Shown in pieces: positions 15,386 through 25,005 of a DNA stretch of 64,000 bases (its first letter is position 1; every line of letters begins with the position of its first letter). The stretch comes from Gracilimonas sp040904925 (GTDB taxonomy: Bacteria; Bacteroidota; Rhodothermia; Balneolales; Balneolaceae). The stretch spans positions 47,460 to 111,459 of the forward strand of contig JBBDSP010000016.1 in assembly GCA_040904925.1 (NCBI GenBank), written 5' to 3'. The notes under the pieces were generated by a model, which saw only the letters and a list, made by a program, of their open reading frames with translations, ran no database searches and was not told the origin of the DNA. A program made the position numbers and the translations under genes.

Positions 15386-15859
15386 TTAAGGAGTGATCTT
15401 CCTCATGCTGAATATTTCAGTATGAGTTTCACTTCCCTGATCCATCACCAGCTGAATCTCGATCTCAGAATCTGATATCCGTTCATAGCTCAGGCCTTCC
15501 ATCTCAATTTTGTCTTTTGAAGAGCGGATCATCTTGAATTTCATCATGTCATCCTTTTCCTCCCAGCCGGTCAGGTCCGGGTTGAAGTGCTTGAGCCTGA
15601 TTCCGGTTTCATCCAGCAGCATGAATTCATAGAAGGCAACTTCTCCATTGCTGATGTGCCGGTACATGCCCATCATGGTGCCCTTTACCGGTTTTTCCCA
15701 GGATTCATGAGAAATGCCTCCAAAGCCGTCGCCTTCCCAGGAGCCCACCAGCCAGTCATAATTATTGATATTGAACGGCGTTTCATTCGCAACAACAGGC
15801 GCTTCCGAGAGCGATAAGGAGAAAACAGCCAATCCAATTAACAGGAGCATGGTTTTCAT
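15386..15859 (-). CDS. Exported DUF6265-like protein
   Basis: A 157-residue protein with an N-terminal signal peptide (about 1-24, cleavage near VVANE). The mature part begins NNYDWLVGSWEGDGFGGISHESWEKPVKGTMMGMYR in form, the pattern of the DUF6265/lipocalin-like 'YDWL.G.W' group, and ends with a beta-rich half. Function is unknown; such proteins are small periplasmic beta-barrel-like domains. It is convergent with mscL, with only 12 bases between the stop codons. Confidence 0.75.
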   Translation of the reverse strand: MKTMLLLIGLAVFSLSLSEAPVVANETPFNINNYDWLVGSWEGDGFGGISHESWEKPVKGTMMGMYRHISNGEVAFYEFMLLDETGIRLKHFNPDLTGWEEKDDMMKFKMIRSSKDKIEMEGLSYERISDSEIEIQLVMDQGSETHTEIFSMRKITP

Positions 15860-16276
15860 GTCAGTAGCGGTTAATGAAGGTTGAACCGGAAATGTAGAAA
15901 ATAAATCGGCTATTTCAAGTTGGAATCATCGGGACCGGGAGGTCCCATGGTGCATTACCAGCGGGGACGTTGGGAACGAGTATTACGAGTACTAAAGTCA
16001 AGCATGGTTGCTGTATTCGCGACCTCCACTGTCTCCTCCTTCGCAAGGAGGAGGACTCTTTTATTAGCTTAGATCTAAAATGAGGTATCGGAACGTTGGT
16101 TTGGTTTCAAAAAGCCTCTCCTTGCGAAGGAGAGGCTAGAGAGGTCGATATGTATAAGGCATCAACAGGATTTTAAAACGTTTTTTATCATAGGTGAAAT
16201 GCGATGGACCGAACGACCGATGGACCGATTTGTGAGGGCTGAAAGCTGAAGTCTGACAGCTGATAGCTTTAAACCC
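15860..16276. other. 417-base repeat-filled spacer
   Basis: It lies between two reverse-strand genes. It contains a half palindrome CGTTGGGAACGAG (about 15968-15980, the arm of the 30881 repeat), a GGGACC/GGTCCC hairpin near 15930, a composite palindrome (16019-16147) and word arrays (16203-16279). No open frame of interest is seen. Confidence 0.55.
16019..16147. repeat. Composite palindrome with two inner hairpins
   Basis: Outer CGACCTC (16021 region) pairs with GAGGTCG (about 16140-16147). Inside are TCCTCCTT/AAGGAGGA (about 16034-16052) and the perfect 11-bp hairpin AGCCTCTCCTT / AAGGAGAGGCT (16113-16123, 16127-16137). The total is about 130 bp. It has the size and structure of a small non-autonomous repeat. 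Confidence 0.6.
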
Positions 16277-16279
16277 TCA
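16203..16279. repeat. Octad and heptad word arrays at the end of murI
   Basis: GATGGACC, GAACGACC, GATGGACC (from about 16203) show an 8-nt period. GCTGAAA, GCTGAAG, TCTGACA, GCTGATA (from about 16238) show a 7-nt period. 16232-16246 and 16265-16279 form an imperfect inverted repeat whose right arm includes the murI stop codon. Confidence 0.6.
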
Positions 16280-17086
16280 ATCTAACGCCACCACCTCAAC
16301 GCCATTTGGTTTTCGTCCTAAAAATCGCTCAGCAACTTCATGGAAACGCTGCGGGCGGTCACTTACAAAACACTGAAAGTTCCCTCCGGAAGTGTTTAAA
16401 AGATCCAATTCTGTTAATTTAGCTTTAGCAGATTCCGCAATGGATTCGGCCGAGTCAATGATCTCGATATCACTGTTCTTGAGAATTTTTGGGATCACTT
16501 CTTTAAAAAGTGGATAGTGTGTACATCCAAGAATAAGAGACTGAATTCCACTGTCGTCAAAATGATCCAAATAATGATGTAAAGTTTTAACGGCTACTTC
16601 GTTATCAACCCAGCCTTCCTCTGCGAGAGGTACTAAAAGCGGACAGGCTTGTTGGGTGACTTTTATAGTTGAATCATACGCATGAATGGCTTCCGCATAG
16701 GCCTCGGAATTAACGGTGGCAAGAGTACCGATCACTCCCACGTGATCATGATCAGGAAGCGAGACCGCATTCCTGGTCCCGGCGGTGATCACATCCAACA
16801 CAGGGATATTACCGGCTGCCTGAATGATCTCCTCTTTTGCTGAGGCTGAAACCGTATTGCAGGCGATCAGGATCATCTTCACCCCGCGCTTTAGTAAAAA
16901 ATTAGTGATCTGAAGCGCATAAGCCCGTACCGTTTCTTCTGATTTAATTCCATACGGAACCCGCGCCGTATCCCCGAAATAAATAATATCTTCGTTGGGA
17001 AGTGCGTCGATCACGGCTTTGGCTACGGTCAATCCGCCAATTCCGGAATCAAAAATGCCAATAGGTGCGTTTTTTAAATCTTGCAA
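16277..17086 (-). CDS. murI: Glutamate racemase
   Basis: Supplies D-glutamate for peptidoglycan. The 269-residue protein has both catalytic cysteines: LIACNTVSASA (first) and LILGCTHYPLF (second). The N-terminal IGIFDSGIGGLTVAKA and DTARVPYG (D-x-x-x-x-PYG) motifs are intact. Length is normal. The start ATG at 17086 is preceded by a 67-base spacer shared with the divergent TonB receptor. Confidence 0.96.
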   Translation of the reverse strand: MQDLKNAPIGIFDSGIGGLTVAKAVIDALPNEDIIYFGDTARVPYGIKSEETVRAYALQITNFLLKRGVKMILIACNTVSASAKEEIIQAAGNIPVLDVITAGTRNAVSLPDHDHVGVIGTLATVNSEAYAEAIHAYDSTIKVTQQACPLLVPLAEEGWVDNEVAVKTLHHYLDHFDDSGIQSLILGCTHYPLFKEVIPKILKNSDIEIIDSAESIAESAKAKLTELDLLNTSGGNFQCFVSDRPQRFHEVAERFLGRKPNGVEVVALD

Positions 17087-17168
17087 AGGAGTTATTGGTA
17101 TGGAATTATTTGTTGATGGAAGGTATTCAATTCTTAAAACTTAATTCAAGCCTTTGTACTTTGTTCCC

Positions 17169-19247
17169 ATGAACAAAATTTCAGTATTATTTTTATCGAT
17201 TTTCATTCTATCGCAAATTTCTGTTTTAGCTCAGGAACCGGATACGCTTCAGGGAGATCTGGGGGAAGTTGTCGTAACCGGGTACGAAGGTAATCGAAGC
17301 GTAATGGAAACGCCGGGTGCCATCGCAAATATTGACCCAGAACGTATCACCGGGTTTGACGAGGGTTCGCTGTTGTACGGATTGAATACGGTGCCGGGAG
17401 TCCGAATTGAACAACGTGCCCCGGGAAGTTATCGGGTAGCCATTCGGGGAAGTTCGCTGAGATCACCTTTTGGAGTACGTAATGTAAAGATCTACTGGAA
17501 TGATATTCCATTTACAGAACCCTCCGGAAGTACGCCGCTGAATTTGCTGGATGTGATCAATATGCAGGAAGTGGAAGTGATCAAAGGTCCGGCCGGAAGT
17601 ATTTATGGGGCAGGAAATGGCGGGGCTTTGTTACTGGAAAGCCGGCGATCAAGTGAAAATGAAGTAGGAGCAGGAAGCATGTTCGGTTCATACGGACTTC
17701 AGCGTTACACCGCCTATACACAATCTCAGTTTGAAGATGGAAATTTCAGATTCAATTATTCAAATCAACAATCGGATGGCTATCGGGACCAGTCTTTTTT
17801 CAACAGAGAAACGGCGGAGCTATCCGGCCAATTTCAGCTGAACGACAAACAGATCATAAAAACCAGCTTTCTGTATTCTGATCTTTATTATGGAATTCCG
17901 GGACCTTTGACCGAAGAGCAGTTTGATCAAGATCCTACTCAGGCCCGGCAGGGAAATCAATTTGCATTGGGCAGCGAGGAAGCAAATGCGAGCATTGATC
18001 AGCAGGCATTTTTAGCCGGGATAAGTCACGATGTGCAGATCTCTGATAATATCTCAAATCTGACCACCCTTTACGGAACCTTTAGTGCCTTCGAAAATCC
18101 GTTCAACCTGGATTACAAAAAGGACAGCCGAAAATCAGGAGGAGGAAGAACACGGTTTTATTTTGATACGGATATTGGGGAAGTGAGAACACGTTTTACT
18201 CTGGGAGGAGAACTTCAGTCAGCGAATTATGCGGCCCGAAATTTTGAGAATGACTCCGGTGAAGTTGGAGCTCTTAACTTTGATGATGAGATCAAGATTC
18301 GTTCCTCATTGATCTTCTTGAATACCGAAGTAGATCTCCCAAATGATTTTTTCTTTACGGCCGGACTCAGCTACAATCGACTGGAATACAGCCTAAACCG
18401 GCTGGTTACAAATTTACAGGATGATGTGACTGGTTTAGCTGAAAAAACCTTTGATCCTGAGATCATACCAAGAGTGGGATTAGTGAAGAAATTTACTCCT
18501 GAGTTATCCTTGCATGGAAGTGTAAGCTATGGATTCTCTCCACCAACGATCGAAGAATTCCGGACCAATGAAGGAAGTATAGCGCTGGACCTGGAAGCCG
18601 AACAGGGAACCAATTTTGAAATGGGAGCGAGGGGTGCTTTTATGGAAGCCCGTTTGACTTACGATATCACTGCTTTTTACTTCAAGTTGGACGAGACGAT
18701 CGTACAGCAGCCTTCCGATCGTAATTCTACCGTAGTTTTTGAGAACACCGGAAGTACGGATCAGTATGGAATAGAGTCGGCTTTAAATTGGGCTGTAATT
18801 CGAAATACTGACGCTTTCCTGCAAGAGCTTGATTGGGGCATTTCATATACCTTCCATGATTTTGAGTTCAAGGATTATCAAAAAGAAGGAGAGGATTTCT
18901 CCGGCAATAAATTAACGGGAGTAGCGCCGCATATTTTAGTATCTACGGTAAATGCCAGAACCGAAACAGGATTTTACGGTTCCCTTTCCTATAACTTCAC
19001 AGATAAAATTCCATTGAATGATGCCAACACGGTGTATTCCGATTCCTATCATTTGATTCAGTCAAAAGTTGGCTTTCAACGAGACGTTTTGGAGAATTTG
19101 AACCTTGACCTTTTTGTGGGAATAGATAATCTGTGGAATGAAAAATACAGCCTCGGCAATGACCTGAATGCATTTGGCGGTCGCTTTTATCAACCCGCAG
19201 CCCCAAGAAACTGGTTTGGCGGAATGAAGCTTAATGTTGAATTATAA
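17169..19247 (+). CDS. TonB-dependent outer membrane receptor
   Basis: A 692-residue receptor. The ATG at 17169 is preferred because a signal peptide follows directly (MNKISVLFLSIFILSQ, cleavage near VLAQ); a TTG five codons upstream would only lengthen it. The plug domain runs about 30-150 (EVVVTGYEG, VPGVRIEQRAPGSYRVAIRGSS, VEVIKGPAGSIYGAGNGGALLLES), followed by a 22-strand type barrel ending in aromatic-rich strands (RNWFGGMKLNVEL). It lacks the N-terminal carboxypeptidase-like domain of SusC proteins, so it resembles a siderophore, cobalamin or metal receptor. The substrate is unknown and no SusD, periplasmic binding protein or ABC genes adjoin it. Confidence 0.9.
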   Translation: MNKISVLFLSIFILSQISVLAQEPDTLQGDLGEVVVTGYEGNRSVMETPGAIANIDPERITGFDEGSLLYGLNTVPGVRIEQRAPGSYRVAIRGSSLRSPFGVRNVKIYWNDIPFTEPSGSTPLNLLDVINMQEVEVIKGPAGSIYGAGNGGALLLESRRSSENEVGAGSMFGSYGLQRYTAYTQSQFEDGNFRFNYSNQQSDGYRDQSFFNRETAELSGQFQLNDKQIIKTSFLYSDLYYGIPGPLTEEQFDQDPTQARQGNQFALGSEEANASIDQQAFLAGISHDVQISDNISNLTTLYGTFSAFENPFNLDYKKDSRKSGGGRTRFYFDTDIGEVRTRFTLGGELQSANYAARNFENDSGEVGALNFDDEIKIRSSLIFLNTEVDLPNDFFFTAGLSYNRLEYSLNRLVTNLQDDVTGLAEKTFDPEIIPRVGLVKKFTPELSLHGSVSYGFSPPTIEEFRTNEGSIALDLEAEQGTNFEMGARGAFMEARLTYDITAFYFKLDETIVQQPSDRNSTVVFENTGSTDQYGIESALNWAVIRNTDAFLQELDWGISYTFHDFEFKDYQKEGEDFSGNKLTGVAPHILVSTVNARTETGFYGSLSYNFTDKIPLNDANTVYSDSYHLIQSKVGFQRDVLENLNLDLFVGIDNLWNEKYSLGNDLNAFGGRFYQPAAPRNWFGGMKLNVEL

Positions 19248-19248
19248 G

Positions 19249-19312
19249 TTTTGAATGTTAAATGGCTTTGCCTCTTATTTAACATTCAAAATTCAACATT
19301 TAAAATTACCAA
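19249..19312. repeat. Heptad-word palindrome between convergent genes
   Basis: A 15-bp perfect inverted repeat pairs 19249-19263 with 19277-19291. The right side continues as ATTTAAC, ATTCAAA, ATTCAAC, ATTTAAA, ATTACCA, ATTAAAA in 7-nt phase. It starts just after the TonB receptor stop and ends at the stop of the lamin-tail gene. Confidence 0.75.
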
Positions 19313-22300
19313 TTAAAATTTTCTCGCCAGAACCACAGTCTCTTTAAAAGTACGGTTTCTGCCGTTGGAACTGTTATAGGCTTCAAAGAGCACGATATAA
19401 ATACCTACTCGGTTTCGCCGATCATCATCCGTTAAACCATCCCAGATCAGTGAACCTTCAAATCCGGCCTGAATCCCATCTGCAAGCTCTTTCACCTGCC
19501 GACCATAGCGATCAAATATGCGAATTCGAAGCAAGTAATCCGACTCATCCAATTTGTAGTTGATGAATAGATTGTCATCAAAGCCGTCATCATCCGGGGA
19601 AAAAGGATTTGGTGTAAATGATATTCCTGTATCTCCGGAAACCGTTCCGCCTTCCTGGAAAATAGAATTTTGTTCTCCCGGAGTGCCGCCATTGACCCGT
19701 GTACTCGAACTCCAGTTAGACTGATCATTACTTGGCCCGGCCGGATCAATGCGTTCGAGGGCAATACCATCGGTATCATAAAGGTTAGGGTTCTGCCAGC
19801 TTTCATCATAAAAAACCGAATCGATGGTGGCTCCCGTACTGTCAGCCAGATAGATGGAATCATCTGAATTGGCTAAACTCAGGCTTGTACGGTCAATTCT
19901 TGCTTTAAATTGATCATCATCATTTTCCAGTTCAAAATATTCTGCAAGCTGACTTTCTCTGAATGTAGTAGCTTCATTCTCAGCATAAACTACTACATAT
20001 CCGCCGGCCGGAATCCATTTGTATTGTGAGCTTACGGGAAACAGTGATCGAACTTCGTTGTCTTCGTCGGGCTCATCATGCATTAAAAATCCCTCCAGCG
20101 AAATCGCATATTCTCTCGGATTGTATAACTCAATGTACTCTGTTTGATCCGGGAGATTATCATCGGAATTAGCCAATGGGTTGTAAAGAATTTCATTGAT
20201 CACCACTGCTCCGGGAGTAACCGGCTGCGAAACTTCTACTGAAAGCTCGTCACTAGCATTGCCCCTGAAATCGGTGATATCAGTGAACGAAAGACTAAGG
20301 GGGTGGCTCTCGAGAGATTTAGCTTTGGAGGGAGCAGCGACCGGGTTTTCAAGGATCACGATATTTCCATCTGCCTGATCATATTCAATGATGGAAGCAG
20401 GTTCTTCATTCACAAAAGCTGAAGTGTTGTCGATGTTCACGAATTCAGAAAAAACCACAAAAATAGTACCGTTCGATTGTAATTTCGAAAATAAGATCTC
20501 CGGTGCAGTTTCATCAGCTTGATAGGTTGAGCTCTGTCCATCGGCACTGTTTCCGTTCTCTGAAGTACTAGTAGCCCAATTGGATGCATCATTAGAGGCT
20601 GAAAGTGGATCTTTACGTTCTAAAGAAACTCCCGGTTCATTTCCACCCCATGTGTCTTGATAGAATAAACTATCTATTAAAGTCTCTTCCTGATTTCTGA
20701 TGACCACAGCATCTTCATCATCATTCAAAGAAGGAAATCCGGAGAGGTAGACTCCATTTGATATCTCTCCGGCAAAGCTTTCAAGGTCAGTGAGGATCAG
20801 GTATTCCCCACTTCGTATTTCAGTTCCCTCCGGGATGGATGTTGAACTTGTAGCATCCTGAAGGATCCAGTTACTGAGATTGAAATTTCGATCAGTTCTA
20901 TTGTATAGCTCAATAAATTCCTCAGAATCAGCACTTGCCCGCCGATATAAAATTTCATTTAAGATCACGTCACCTTCACCGGCAGGAGTAAATTCTGTGT
21001 ATTCCAGTTCAGCTGAGGTGGAAGTTAACAGATTGCCAAAAATATCTTGCTGATTCTCGATGGTCAGTGTATAACTCTCGCCATCAGAAAAGGAAGTACC
21101 CAATACTAAGATCAGTGCCTTTCCTGAAAAATCTGTGACCTGAGAAACAGAAACCGAAGGAGTAAGGCTGTAGTTAGCCGTCGTTTTGGCTTGCACTGAA
21201 TCAACGCGTTCATCAAAAATGATGCGAATCGAATCGGTTGCAATAATAAAAGCATCGGCTATTTCGGGAGGGTCATTATCGGGCTGAATCTGATTTTCTT
21301 CGCCCGGAGTAGCAAAATCGGGAGAAGGAGAATCTCCCCAGTTTTCACTGTAAAAAGAGGAAGCATTTGGTGATCGCCTTTCGAGGGAAACCTCATTTCC
21401 GCCCCAGTCCGAATCGTAGGTTAGAGAGTCGATCAAAGCTCCGTCATTATTACGGATAACGATATCATCTGAACCATTATTTAAGGAAGAAAAGTGATTT
21501 CCCATTACAATAATTGGTCGGTCAGGAAATATGTCAATGATGGTACTGTCAGGAGCAAGGATCAAGTAAGAACCGGTTACCAATTCATAGTTTGAATCTG
21601 TAATGATACGACGGGTTCCCGTATTATCATTGAATGTCCACCCCTGAAGGTCAAAGTTCTTATCAGTTGTATTATGAAGCTCAACAAATTCAGAAAATCC
21701 GGGCCCGGGATCGTACATAAATTCGCTGATGACCACTTCTCCGGATGTTGCCTGTGCGATATCTATAACGAAAAAAGCAGCAACCAGTGAAGCTTCCGTA
21801 TTGCCAAAAATATCGGATTGGTTGTCGATGGTTAAAGTATATTCGCTTCCTTGTTCTTCTTTTGGCAATGCAGATGTAAAAGAGACAATTACAGTATCCG
21901 GTGCTGAAAACTGTACAGATTCCAGGGCCGGTGGAGAAGATGGAAGTCCTGTCGGTTCGTTTAAGCTGTAATTTGATTCGTCCTCAGCTGAGGCTGACTG
22001 AATTCTCTCCGTGAATATGACCTGAAAGGTACTGTCATTAAGTACTTCAAAAGATGCAATTTCAGGTGGGTTTGTATCGGGTTGAATTTCGTTTGTAGCC
22101 CCTGGAGTAGCCAGGTTATTCGAAGGACTGTCACCCCAGTTTTCTTTGAATATCGAAGGGAAGTCAATGCTTCGTCGTTCCAGTGATACTTCACTTCCGC
22201 CCCAATTTGGTTCGTAGGTAAGAGAATCAATAATAGTTCCGTTTTGATTGCGGATTACAATATCATCAGAAGTGGTACTGTTAAGGTTAGCAAACCGACT

Positions 22301-24277
22301 GCCCAGGCTAATGAGCGTGATATCAGGAAAAGATTCGGCTATGGTACTATCCGGAGCGAGGATAATGCGTGAATCGGGTGGCAGCGTAAATTCATCATCA
22401 GAGATAACTCTTCTGTTTCCGGAATTATCGTTATAGGTCCAGCCCTGAATATTAAAGGCATTTTCTGAGGGATTATAAATCTCGATGAAATCGGTAAATC
22501 CTGTAGCAGGATTGTACATAAATTCAGTTATGAAAGTATCTCCCGAGTCTGCTACCGCATAGTCAATCACAAAGAAAGAGGATGTGATATCAGCAGCATA
22601 ATTTCCGAAAATATCGGTTTGGTTAGCGATGGAAAGTTCATAGGTAGTGCCTTCCGGTTCGCTTGGTAGATCTGTATCATACTGAAGCGTGATACTTGAA
22701 GGAGAGACAAAGCTGGCAGACTGAAGATCAGGAATAGCCTCGGAAAGATTGTCAGCAGATAATATGAAATTGCTTATCGTTTCTGCCGGAGTCTCTTGTA
22801 ACCGTTCTGAAAAAGTGAGCTGTATCTGATCGCCGGTTGTTCTTTCAATGGTTGCAATTTCGGGGGGAGTGACATCGGTTTCCACCAGGTTGGTGAAACC
22901 GGGAGTACCGAAATTGCTTGCAGGACTATCCCCCCAGTTTTCAATAAAAGTAGCTGAAACGGAAGGATCTAGCCGTTCGAGGGCAACATCAACTCCTCCC
23001 CAATCATTTGTGTATTCAAGAGAATCGGCTAGCTCACCGCTATCGTCAAGTAAACGTACTTGATCACCTGTATTATTAAGGGCGGGAAAGGAAGCCTGAA
23101 TATAATTTCCACCTCCAAATATATTCCGGAGTGCTGCTGTATCAGAGGTGATAACTAAAAAACTATCGGGTAAAATAGCTATATCGGAAGATGCAATGGA
23201 GGAAAGATTTGTATCGTCTCCAAGCTGCCAGTCTTTTAGGTTGAGATAGCGATCCGATGTATTGTATAATTCAATGTACTCTTGAGTGGTTCCGGTAGGA
23301 GGGTCTTTAAGAAATTCATTTATGACAATATCACCGGGTTGGTACTCATCGAAAACGACAAAAGGAAAAGTAGTGTCAGCCAAAGTAGTTTCACCGGCAG
23401 TATCTTCAATTTCAGAAATTGTCAGTTCATTTTGTCCGCTTGGAATGGGATCATTAAAAGATATCCGGGCGGTATCTGTGGCAATTTCAGTAACGGTTAC
23501 TGGATTTATATCACCGGGATTCAGTGAAAAATCAGATGTTTGTACGGACCCAAAATCAATAGCTCTGGAAAAGGCAACATCGATGTCGTTTTCATTAACT
23601 GCCGAAACTGAATTTACTTCAACCGGGGGTATATCAATTTTAAAATCGAAAGCAAATCCATCTGTATTACTACTCGTATAGGTGTTCAAAAAGCCAAAGT
23701 GAGAAGTGGATGCATAAGTGTTATCAGTACCGGTATCTTCTTGGCTAAGAACTCCTGCATAACCTTCACCTACTTCTAAAGTCCAGTTTCCGGAAGGATA
23801 TCGAGTAACTTTTACTCTGTATTGACCACCGGAACTGATATTTGTTGTGCCGGTAAGAACTTCTCCATCGTTAGCTCCATCAGTAACACGAAATAATCGG
23901 AAAACATCATCTCCAAGGTTTTCTCCAGCTTGTAATCTATATCCATTTACAGTGCCGGCTAAGTCCTGAATGTCACTCATTAAATAGATAAAGGATCTAT
24001 TGTTATTCGATGGGGAAAAATCCAAATCTATATAAAACTCCCAATACCCTTCAACAGAAGAAGAAGGGATACTCAAATAAGAAGTTCCTGCATCAGGTGC
24101 ATCCTGTTGAAGCAAGATGTTCCCACTTTCATCAGTAAAAGTAAAATCTGCATTATCCCCCGACCAATCTGAGATATCTTGATCCGAAAAACCATCTTCA
24201 AAATTAACAGTTTGGCTGAATATTAAAGCAACAGGGCTCAGTATTAGGATTATTATAATAAGTAATGGCTTGTGCAT
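19313..24277 (-). CDS. Giant secreted lamin-tail-domain protein with gliding/T9SS-type C-terminal module
   Basis: A 1654-residue exported protein. A signal peptide (about 1-22) is followed by a beta-sandwich region (about 25-210). Then come five lamin-tail domains (starting near 315, 575, 840, 1115 and 1370), each with the sequence logic VINEFL/ITEFMY...EFIELYN...LNLKDW, and most closing with WGDSP..FGTPG. Between them are Ig-like domains starting PPEIA and ending near TIENQSDIFGN. The last ~100 residues (TPNPFSPDDDGFDDNLFINY..., IFDRYGRQVKEL, WDGLTDD, GIYIVLFE) match the gliding-motility-associated/CHU_C or FlgD-like module used for T9SS type B sorting. It is probably displayed or released at the surface. 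Internal repeats are old and diverged in protein but obvious in layout. No catalytic domain is visible. Confidence 0.85.
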   Translation of the reverse strand: MHKPLLIIIILILSPVALIFSQTVNFEDGFSDQDISDWSGDNADFTFTDESGNILLQQDAPDAGTSYLSIPSSSVEGYWEFYIDLDFSPSNNNRSFIYLMSDIQDLAGTVNGYRLQAGENLGDDVFRLFRVTDGANDGEVLTGTTNISSGGQYRVKVTRYPSGNWTLEVGEGYAGVLSQEDTGTDNTYASTSHFGFLNTYTSSNTDGFAFDFKIDIPPVEVNSVSAVNENDIDVAFSRAIDFGSVQTSDFSLNPGDINPVTVTEIATDTARISFNDPIPSGQNELTISEIEDTAGETTLADTTFPFVVFDEYQPGDIVINEFLKDPPTGTTQEYIELYNTSDRYLNLKDWQLGDDTNLSSIASSDIAILPDSFLVITSDTAALRNIFGGGNYIQASFPALNNTGDQVRLLDDSGELADSLEYTNDWGGVDVALERLDPSVSATFIENWGDSPASNFGTPGFTNLVETDVTPPEIATIERTTGDQIQLTFSERLQETPAETISNFILSADNLSEAIPDLQSASFVSPSSITLQYDTDLPSEPEGTTYELSIANQTDIFGNYAADITSSFFVIDYAVADSGDTFITEFMYNPATGFTDFIEIYNPSENAFNIQGWTYNDNSGNRRVISDDEFTLPPDSRIILAPDSTIAESFPDITLISLGSRFANLNSTTSDDIVIRNQNGTIIDSLTYEPNWGGSEVSLERRSIDFPSIFKENWGDSPSNNLATPGATNEIQPDTNPPEIASFEVLNDSTFQVIFTERIQSASAEDESNYSLNEPTGLPSSPPALESVQFSAPDTVIVSFTSALPKEEQGSEYTLTIDNQSDIFGNTEASLVAAFFVIDIAQATSGEVVISEFMYDPGPGFSEFVELHNTTDKNFDLQGWTFNDNTGTRRIITDSNYELVTGSYLILAPDSTIIDIFPDRPIIVMGNHFSSLNNGSDDIVIRNNDGALIDSLTYDSDWGGNEVSLERRSPNASSFYSENWGDSPSPDFATPGEENQIQPDNDPPEIADAFIIATDSIRIIFDERVDSVQAKTTANYSLTPSVSVSQVTDFSGKALILVLGTSFSDGESYTLTIENQQDIFGNLLTSTSAELEYTEFTPAGEGDVILNEILYRRASADSEEFIELYNRTDRNFNLSNWILQDATSSTSIPEGTEIRSGEYLILTDLESFAGEISNGVYLSGFPSLNDDEDAVVIRNQEETLIDSLFYQDTWGGNEPGVSLERKDPLSASNDASNWATSTSENGNSADGQSSTYQADETAPEILFSKLQSNGTIFVVFSEFVNIDNTSAFVNEEPASIIEYDQADGNIVILENPVAAPSKAKSLESHPLSLSFTDITDFRGNASDELSVEVSQPVTPGAVVINEILYNPLANSDDNLPDQTEYIELYNPREYAISLEGFLMHDEPDEDNEVRSLFPVSSQYKWIPAGGYVVVYAENEATTFRESQLAEYFELENDDDQFKARIDRTSLSLANSDDSIYLADSTGATIDSVFYDESWQNPNLYDTDGIALERIDPAGPSNDQSNWSSSTRVNGGTPGEQNSIFQEGGTVSGDTGISFTPNPFSPDDDGFDDNLFINYKLDESDYLLRIRIFDRYGRQVKELADGIQAGFEGSLIWDGLTDDDRRNRVGIYIVLFEAYNSSNGRNRTFKETVVLARKF

Positions 24278-24624
24278 CGCTCATTTTTTATAGAGTACCA
24301 TTCCATTCTGTACGATCTTGATTAAAAATATAAGAACGGAAACCTGTTTATGTTGTAGTACTCCCTATATTAATTCTATTGAATAAAGGAAATTATTTAT
24401 ATGAATTCATTTGGATTTTTTACAAAAAATAGGGTAAAAGGATATTCCACCTTTTACCCCTGGAAGGACATTGGGGAACTCTCGATCCCCAAGGCAATGA
24501 TTAGTTATTTCTCTTTTGTTAGCTGTATAGTTAGAGCGATGAGACGCGCACTCCTTACAGATTTTTTGTACATTTTTAGAAATAATTTCATCAGTAGTTA
24601 ACTCTATAATAATCAATCATACAC
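24278..24624. other. 347-base spacer with structured reverse-strand segment
   Basis: It is the shared upstream region of two divergent genes. It holds two hairpins (24432-24459 and 24471-24492) in the middle and no convincing coding frame. See the candidate small RNA entry. Confidence 0.5.
24421..24600 (-). ncRNA. Candidate small RNA or leader attenuator, reverse strand
   Basis: On the reverse strand, a hairpin of TTGGGG/CCCCAA (24471-24492) is followed by a perfect 10-bp stem GGGTAAAAGG/CCTTTTACCC (24432-24459) and a T run at 24424-24429, a good intrinsic terminator. It lies about 145 bases upstream of the lamin-tail gene, whose transcription runs in the same direction. So it is either a stand-alone RNA or a premature stop in that gene's leader. 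The 5' end is a guess. Confidence 0.4.
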
Positions 24625-25002
24625 ATGAGAAGTTTACCTTTTGCCATCGAAAATTTGAACGGCGGATTCATGAAAGTGGAGGGAATCCTGCGCGTGGTAG
24701 GCGAACATTTGGTCTTTGAATTTCAAAAAAAGGACGCTGTGGTTGAGGCTTATCAATCAGAGTTGAAGACTGAAAAGATCCCTTTGTCTGAACTGGATAT
24801 GCTCGAATTTAAAAAGGGCTGGTTTAGCGGGAAGCTGATCCTTCATGGAAAGACCGCAAGATCATTCGGGGAACTGCCGGGAAAAGACCTCACCGAACGA
24901 GTATTAAAGGTGAAGCGCAAACATAAAAATGTAGCAGCTTCTATATCCTCAAATCTGAACCTGAAATTATCTGAGCAGAAACTAAATGAGCTGGACGATT
25001 AA
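24625..25002 (+). CDS. Unknown soluble protein, paralogue of the next gene
   Basis: A 125-residue protein not assigned to a family. The order of elements is: a beta segment (VEGILRVVGEHLVFEFQ), a linker, IPLSELDMLEFKKGWFSGKLILHGK (about 52-76), then GELPGKDLTERVLKVKRKH and a C-terminal helix with LNLKLSEQKLNELDD. This looks like a PH-like beta barrel capped by a helix, by pattern only. It is clearly paralogous to the downstream protein, which shares F.KG...GGKLIL, PLPG..., LKIKRR and STKLNLYQSQKRLDD at the same positions. Three bases separate the two genes, so they are an operon. Confidence 0.6.
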   Translation: MRSLPFAIENLNGGFMKVEGILRVVGEHLVFEFQKKDAVVEAYQSELKTEKIPLSELDMLEFKKGWFSGKLILHGKTARSFGELPGKDLTERVLKVKRKHKNVAASISSNLNLKLSEQKLNELDD

Positions 25003-25005
25003 GCG

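Noticed and set aside
24407..24616. 69-codon reverse frame with several Cys
   Set aside because: It crosses both hairpins and an intrinsic terminator; no ribosome site or family resemblance. A structured RNA explains the region better.
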